49,565 nt of DNA from an uncultured Oscillospiraceae bacterium (GTDB lineage: Bacteria; Bacillota; Clostridia; Oscillospirales; Oscillospiraceae). The translations under genes were made by a program, and so were the position numbers. Shown piece after piece: positions 48,973-49,565 of this stretch. The notes under the pieces were generated by a model that saw only the letters and a list, made by a program, of their open reading frames with translations, made no database searches and was not told where the DNA came from. Within the stretch, counting starts at the first letter, position 1, and every line of letters starts with the position of its first letter. Location: contig CANQVL010000018.1 in NCBI GenBank assembly GCA_947627285.1, positions 1 through 49,565 of the forward strand. Direction: 5' to 3'.

Positions 48973-49565
48973 ATGGAAGGGAAGAAGAAAAAAAACAGGC
49001 GGTTCACCAAAGCCGTTCTCATACTTCTCCTTTTGACCGTGGCGATCCTCGCCGTGGCGCTGGCGGTCCGCTCCCGCGAGGAGGGCGGGCTCAAGGCGCT
49101 GTGGAGGGACATTCGCGGGGACAGGGTCACGGATGAGTTTTTCTTTGAAAACGCCTCCGGCGGCGACGCGTCCGACATGGACCTCCGCCTTGCTGTGGCG
49201 GCGGATTCCGGGCTTTACGTCTTTGACGAGAGCGGCGAGCTTGCCTTCAACCGCCTCTACTCCTGGTCCTCTCCGGCGCTGACGGTCCGGGGAAATTACG
49301 GCGCAGTCTACGATATAGGCGGCACCACCGTCATATTCTTTACCGGTGACAAAATAATCACCGAGGTCACCGCCGAGCAGCCGGTCATCTCAGTAACGGT
49401 AAACGACTTGGGCTATATGTGCGTCTCCACCGAGGCGGAGGATTACCGGGGAGCCGTCACCGTCTACAACTCCCTGGGCACAGCCATCTACCGCTGGTCC
49501 GCCGGGGTGGACAGGATACTCTCCGCCCGCGTCTCGGGCGCGACAGCCTCCTCACGCTGGAGGTC
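48973..49565 (+). CDS. DUF5711-like membrane-anchored protein, N-terminal part
   Basis: The frame is open from ATG 48973 (after TAAGGAG) to the window end, at least 197 codons, and the gene continues outside. A basic N terminus (MEGKKKKNRRFTK) is followed by one membrane span (AVLILLLLTVAILAVALAV, about 14-32), then an external part with short beta-strand repeats (LRLAVAADSGLYVFDESGEL, GTTVIFFTGDKIITEV, SVTVNDLGYMCVSTEAED) typical of DUF5711, which folds as a beta-propeller. Function unknown; such proteins are surface-exposed in clostridia. It has its own promoter and a structured leader. The last few codons fit the expected repeat better in another frame (see findings). Confidence 0.75.
   Translation, partial: MEGKKKKNRRFTKAVLILLLLTVAILAVALAVRSREEGGLKALWRDIRGDRVTDEFFFENASGGDASDMDLRLAVAADSGLYVFDESGELAFNRLYSWSSPALTVRGNYGAVYDIGGTTVIFFTGDKIITEVTAEQPVISVTVNDLGYMCVSTEAEDYRGAVTVYNSLGTAIYRWSAGVDRILSARVSGATASSRWR

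Overview
The window looks like a chromosome segment of a GC-rich, endospore-lineage Firmicute, most likely an Oscillospirales-type clostridium. The evidence is PolC-type DNA polymerase, the pyrH-frr-uppS-cdsA-dxr-rseP-ispG-polC run, a CIRCE-controlled groESL operon, the ecfA-ecfA'-ecfT-truA transport block, a Spo0A-like DNA-binding domain and HxlR, DUF4368 and DUF3320 families. No species can be named from the sequence alone.

Layout. 1-3.2 kb: the tail of a large serine recombinase, then on the minus strand smpB, ppiB, a short-chain dehydrogenase and the tmRNA gene ssrA, so both halves of trans-translation lie together; a MecA-like adaptor follows. 3.4-13.7 kb: a plus-strand operon for UMP kinase, ribosome recycling, undecaprenyl-PP and phospholipid precursors, the MEP pathway (dxr, ispG), the site-2 protease RseP and PolC. 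An internal promoter precedes ispG. 13.8-19.3 kb: a membrane kinase-like protein with degenerate catalytic motifs and two YARHG domains, a DUF362 ferredoxin protein, a THUMP RNA methyltransferase and a lipid kinase. 19.4-21.6 kb: sigma-A promoter plus perfect CIRCE, groES, groEL, then a cluster of strong hairpins.

21.7-38.7 kb is an accessory zone: small hypothetical proteins, a fructosamine-kinase relative, a macro-domain protein, an aldo-keto reductase, a cyclophilin-fold lipoprotein, a 1,700-residue DUF4011/SF1 helicase/nuclease/DUF3320 protein, a class-I glutamine amidotransferase, and a divergent HxlR regulator/flavin reductase pair. These are followed by two tandem IS200-like elements and an IS1182-family element, then a GH32 enzyme. 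38.8-39.1 kb: a minus-strand tRNA operon (Met, Glu, Val) with a consensus promoter, a terminator and an unexplained CCA-ended hairpin between two tRNAs. 39.2-49.6 kb: a Spo0A-C-like protein, a GH106-like glycosidase, a methyltransferase, the ECF transporter module, a low-GC nucleotidyltransferase/methyltransferase cassette separating ecfT from truA, truA itself, and the start of a DUF5711-like membrane protein.

Most notable observations: (i) each IS200 copy has its own promoter nested inside a fold-back that can hide the transposase ribosome-binding site from read-through transcripts; (ii) the IS1182 element exactly replaces an 18-nt terminal stem-loop of the second IS200 copy; (iii) a 12-bp GNRA-capped hairpin ending in ACCA sits between tRNA-Met and tRNA-Glu; (iv) a Spo0A-like protein has lost the phosphoacceptor receiver motifs; (v) the kinase-like protein lacks the HRD aspartate and the DFG glycine. 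I found no CRISPR array and no clearly new multi-gene defence system; the helicase-nuclease is the best single-gene candidate.
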